A stretch of DNA of 64,000 bases from Peribacillus sp. FSL H8-0477 (GTDB lineage: Bacteria; Bacillota; Bacilli; Bacillales; DSM-1321): the NCBI RefSeq assembly GCF_038002765.1, contig NZ_JBBODE010000001.1, positions 1,674,001-1,738,000 of the forward strand, written 5' to 3'. The stretch's first letter is position 1, and each line of letters begins with the position of its first letter. Positions 63,839 to 64,000 of this stretch are shown here, in pieces. A program made the translations under genes and the position numbers. Below the pieces are notes generated by a model that made no database searches, was not told the origin of the DNA, and was given only the letters and a program-made list of their open reading frames with translations.

Positions 63839-64000
63839 ATGAGTGGCATTCAAAGAGCTGCACTAGTCCTTACAATAATCGGCGCCATTAACTGGGGACT
63901 GATTGGATTTTTCCAATTTGACCTCGTAGGTGCTATCTTCGGTGGCCAAGGTTCTGCCATTTCCCGTATCATATTCGGTCTTGTCGGAATAGCAGGATTG
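63839..64000 (+). CDS. DUF378 small membrane protein (YuzA-like), 3' end outside window
   Basis: Starts at ATG 63839 with AAAGGAGGAAA upstream and is still open at the window end. The 54 residues seen begin MSGIQRAALVLTIIGAINWG, then LIGFFQFDLVGAIFGGQG, the DUF378/YuzA signature with two helices. Function unknown. Confidence 0.88.
   Translation, partial: MSGIQRAALVLTIIGAINWGLIGFFQFDLVGAIFGGQGSAISRIIFGLVGIAGL

Overview
The window reads as a chromosomal segment of a spore-forming, low-GC member of the Bacillaceae. The evidence is AT-rich sequence, strong AGGAGG-type ribosome binding sites with many TTG/GTG starts, spore genes (an alpha/beta small acid-soluble spore protein, a cotH/cotG-like pair, YjcZ, a YaaH-type cortex hydrolase) and gene order like Bacillus subtilis (yugO-yugN-pgi-yugJ-like, sigO-rsoA with divergent yvrJ, bceRS-bceAB). 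No rRNA, tRNA, prophage or CRISPR array was seen. Both ends are cut: the first gene lacks its 5' part and the last (DUF378) its 3' part.

Layout. 1-7 kb: DUF2157-type/GDYXXLXY membrane pair, an acyltransferase, and a complete BceRS two-component system with the BceAB peptide-antibiotic transporter. 7-9 kb: an unknown membrane protein and a ferredoxin-NADP reductase with a Fur-box-like site. 9.2-18.1 kb: one long minus-strand sugar operon (solute-binding lipoprotein, two permeases, YesM/YesN-type sensor and regulator, GH1 glycosidase, ROK kinase) with a cre-like site and paired direct repeats at its promoter. It has no ATPase of its own, so it probably borrows a shared one. 18.4-30.7 kb: a subtilisin-like protease, an M50-like pseudoprotease, YjcZ, ldh with a Rex site, a CoA-transferase, a SET protein, ppiB, a GIY-YIG protein, an orphan HicB-like protein, a GAF-GGDEF protein, an amino acid permease and a DUF4349 lipoprotein.

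30.8-49.6 kb: TspO, a secreted nucleotidase, DinB, a second DNA polymerase sliding clamp, a cupin, the divergent cotH and cotG-like pair, a histidine phosphatase, a tandem GNAT, the split sigma factor SigO/RsoA with divergent yvrJ, an esterase, a penicillin-acylase-family enzyme, two RsbR-like STAS proteins, a chemotaxis receptor with a cre-like site, and several small membrane proteins. 50-64 kb: katA with a PerR box, a decayed IS1182-type transposase beside a GC-rich structured repeat (second copy at 60.1 kb), two amino acid permeases, uppP, a glycerophosphodiesterase, an SASP gene, yaaH, and the yugO-yugN-pgi-alcohol dehydrogenase-DUF378 cluster.

Themes: envelope stress (BceRSAB, UppP, SigO/RsoA), redox and metal control (Fur, Rex and PerR-like sites beside the expected genes), carbon control (two cre-like sites) and sporulation. 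The least ordinary features are the split sigma factor with a shared 9-mer in both divergent upstream regions, the extra clamp, the BceR-like palindrome that spans the bceS stop codon, and the repeat/IS1182 relic. Nothing in the window clearly looks like a wholly new system.
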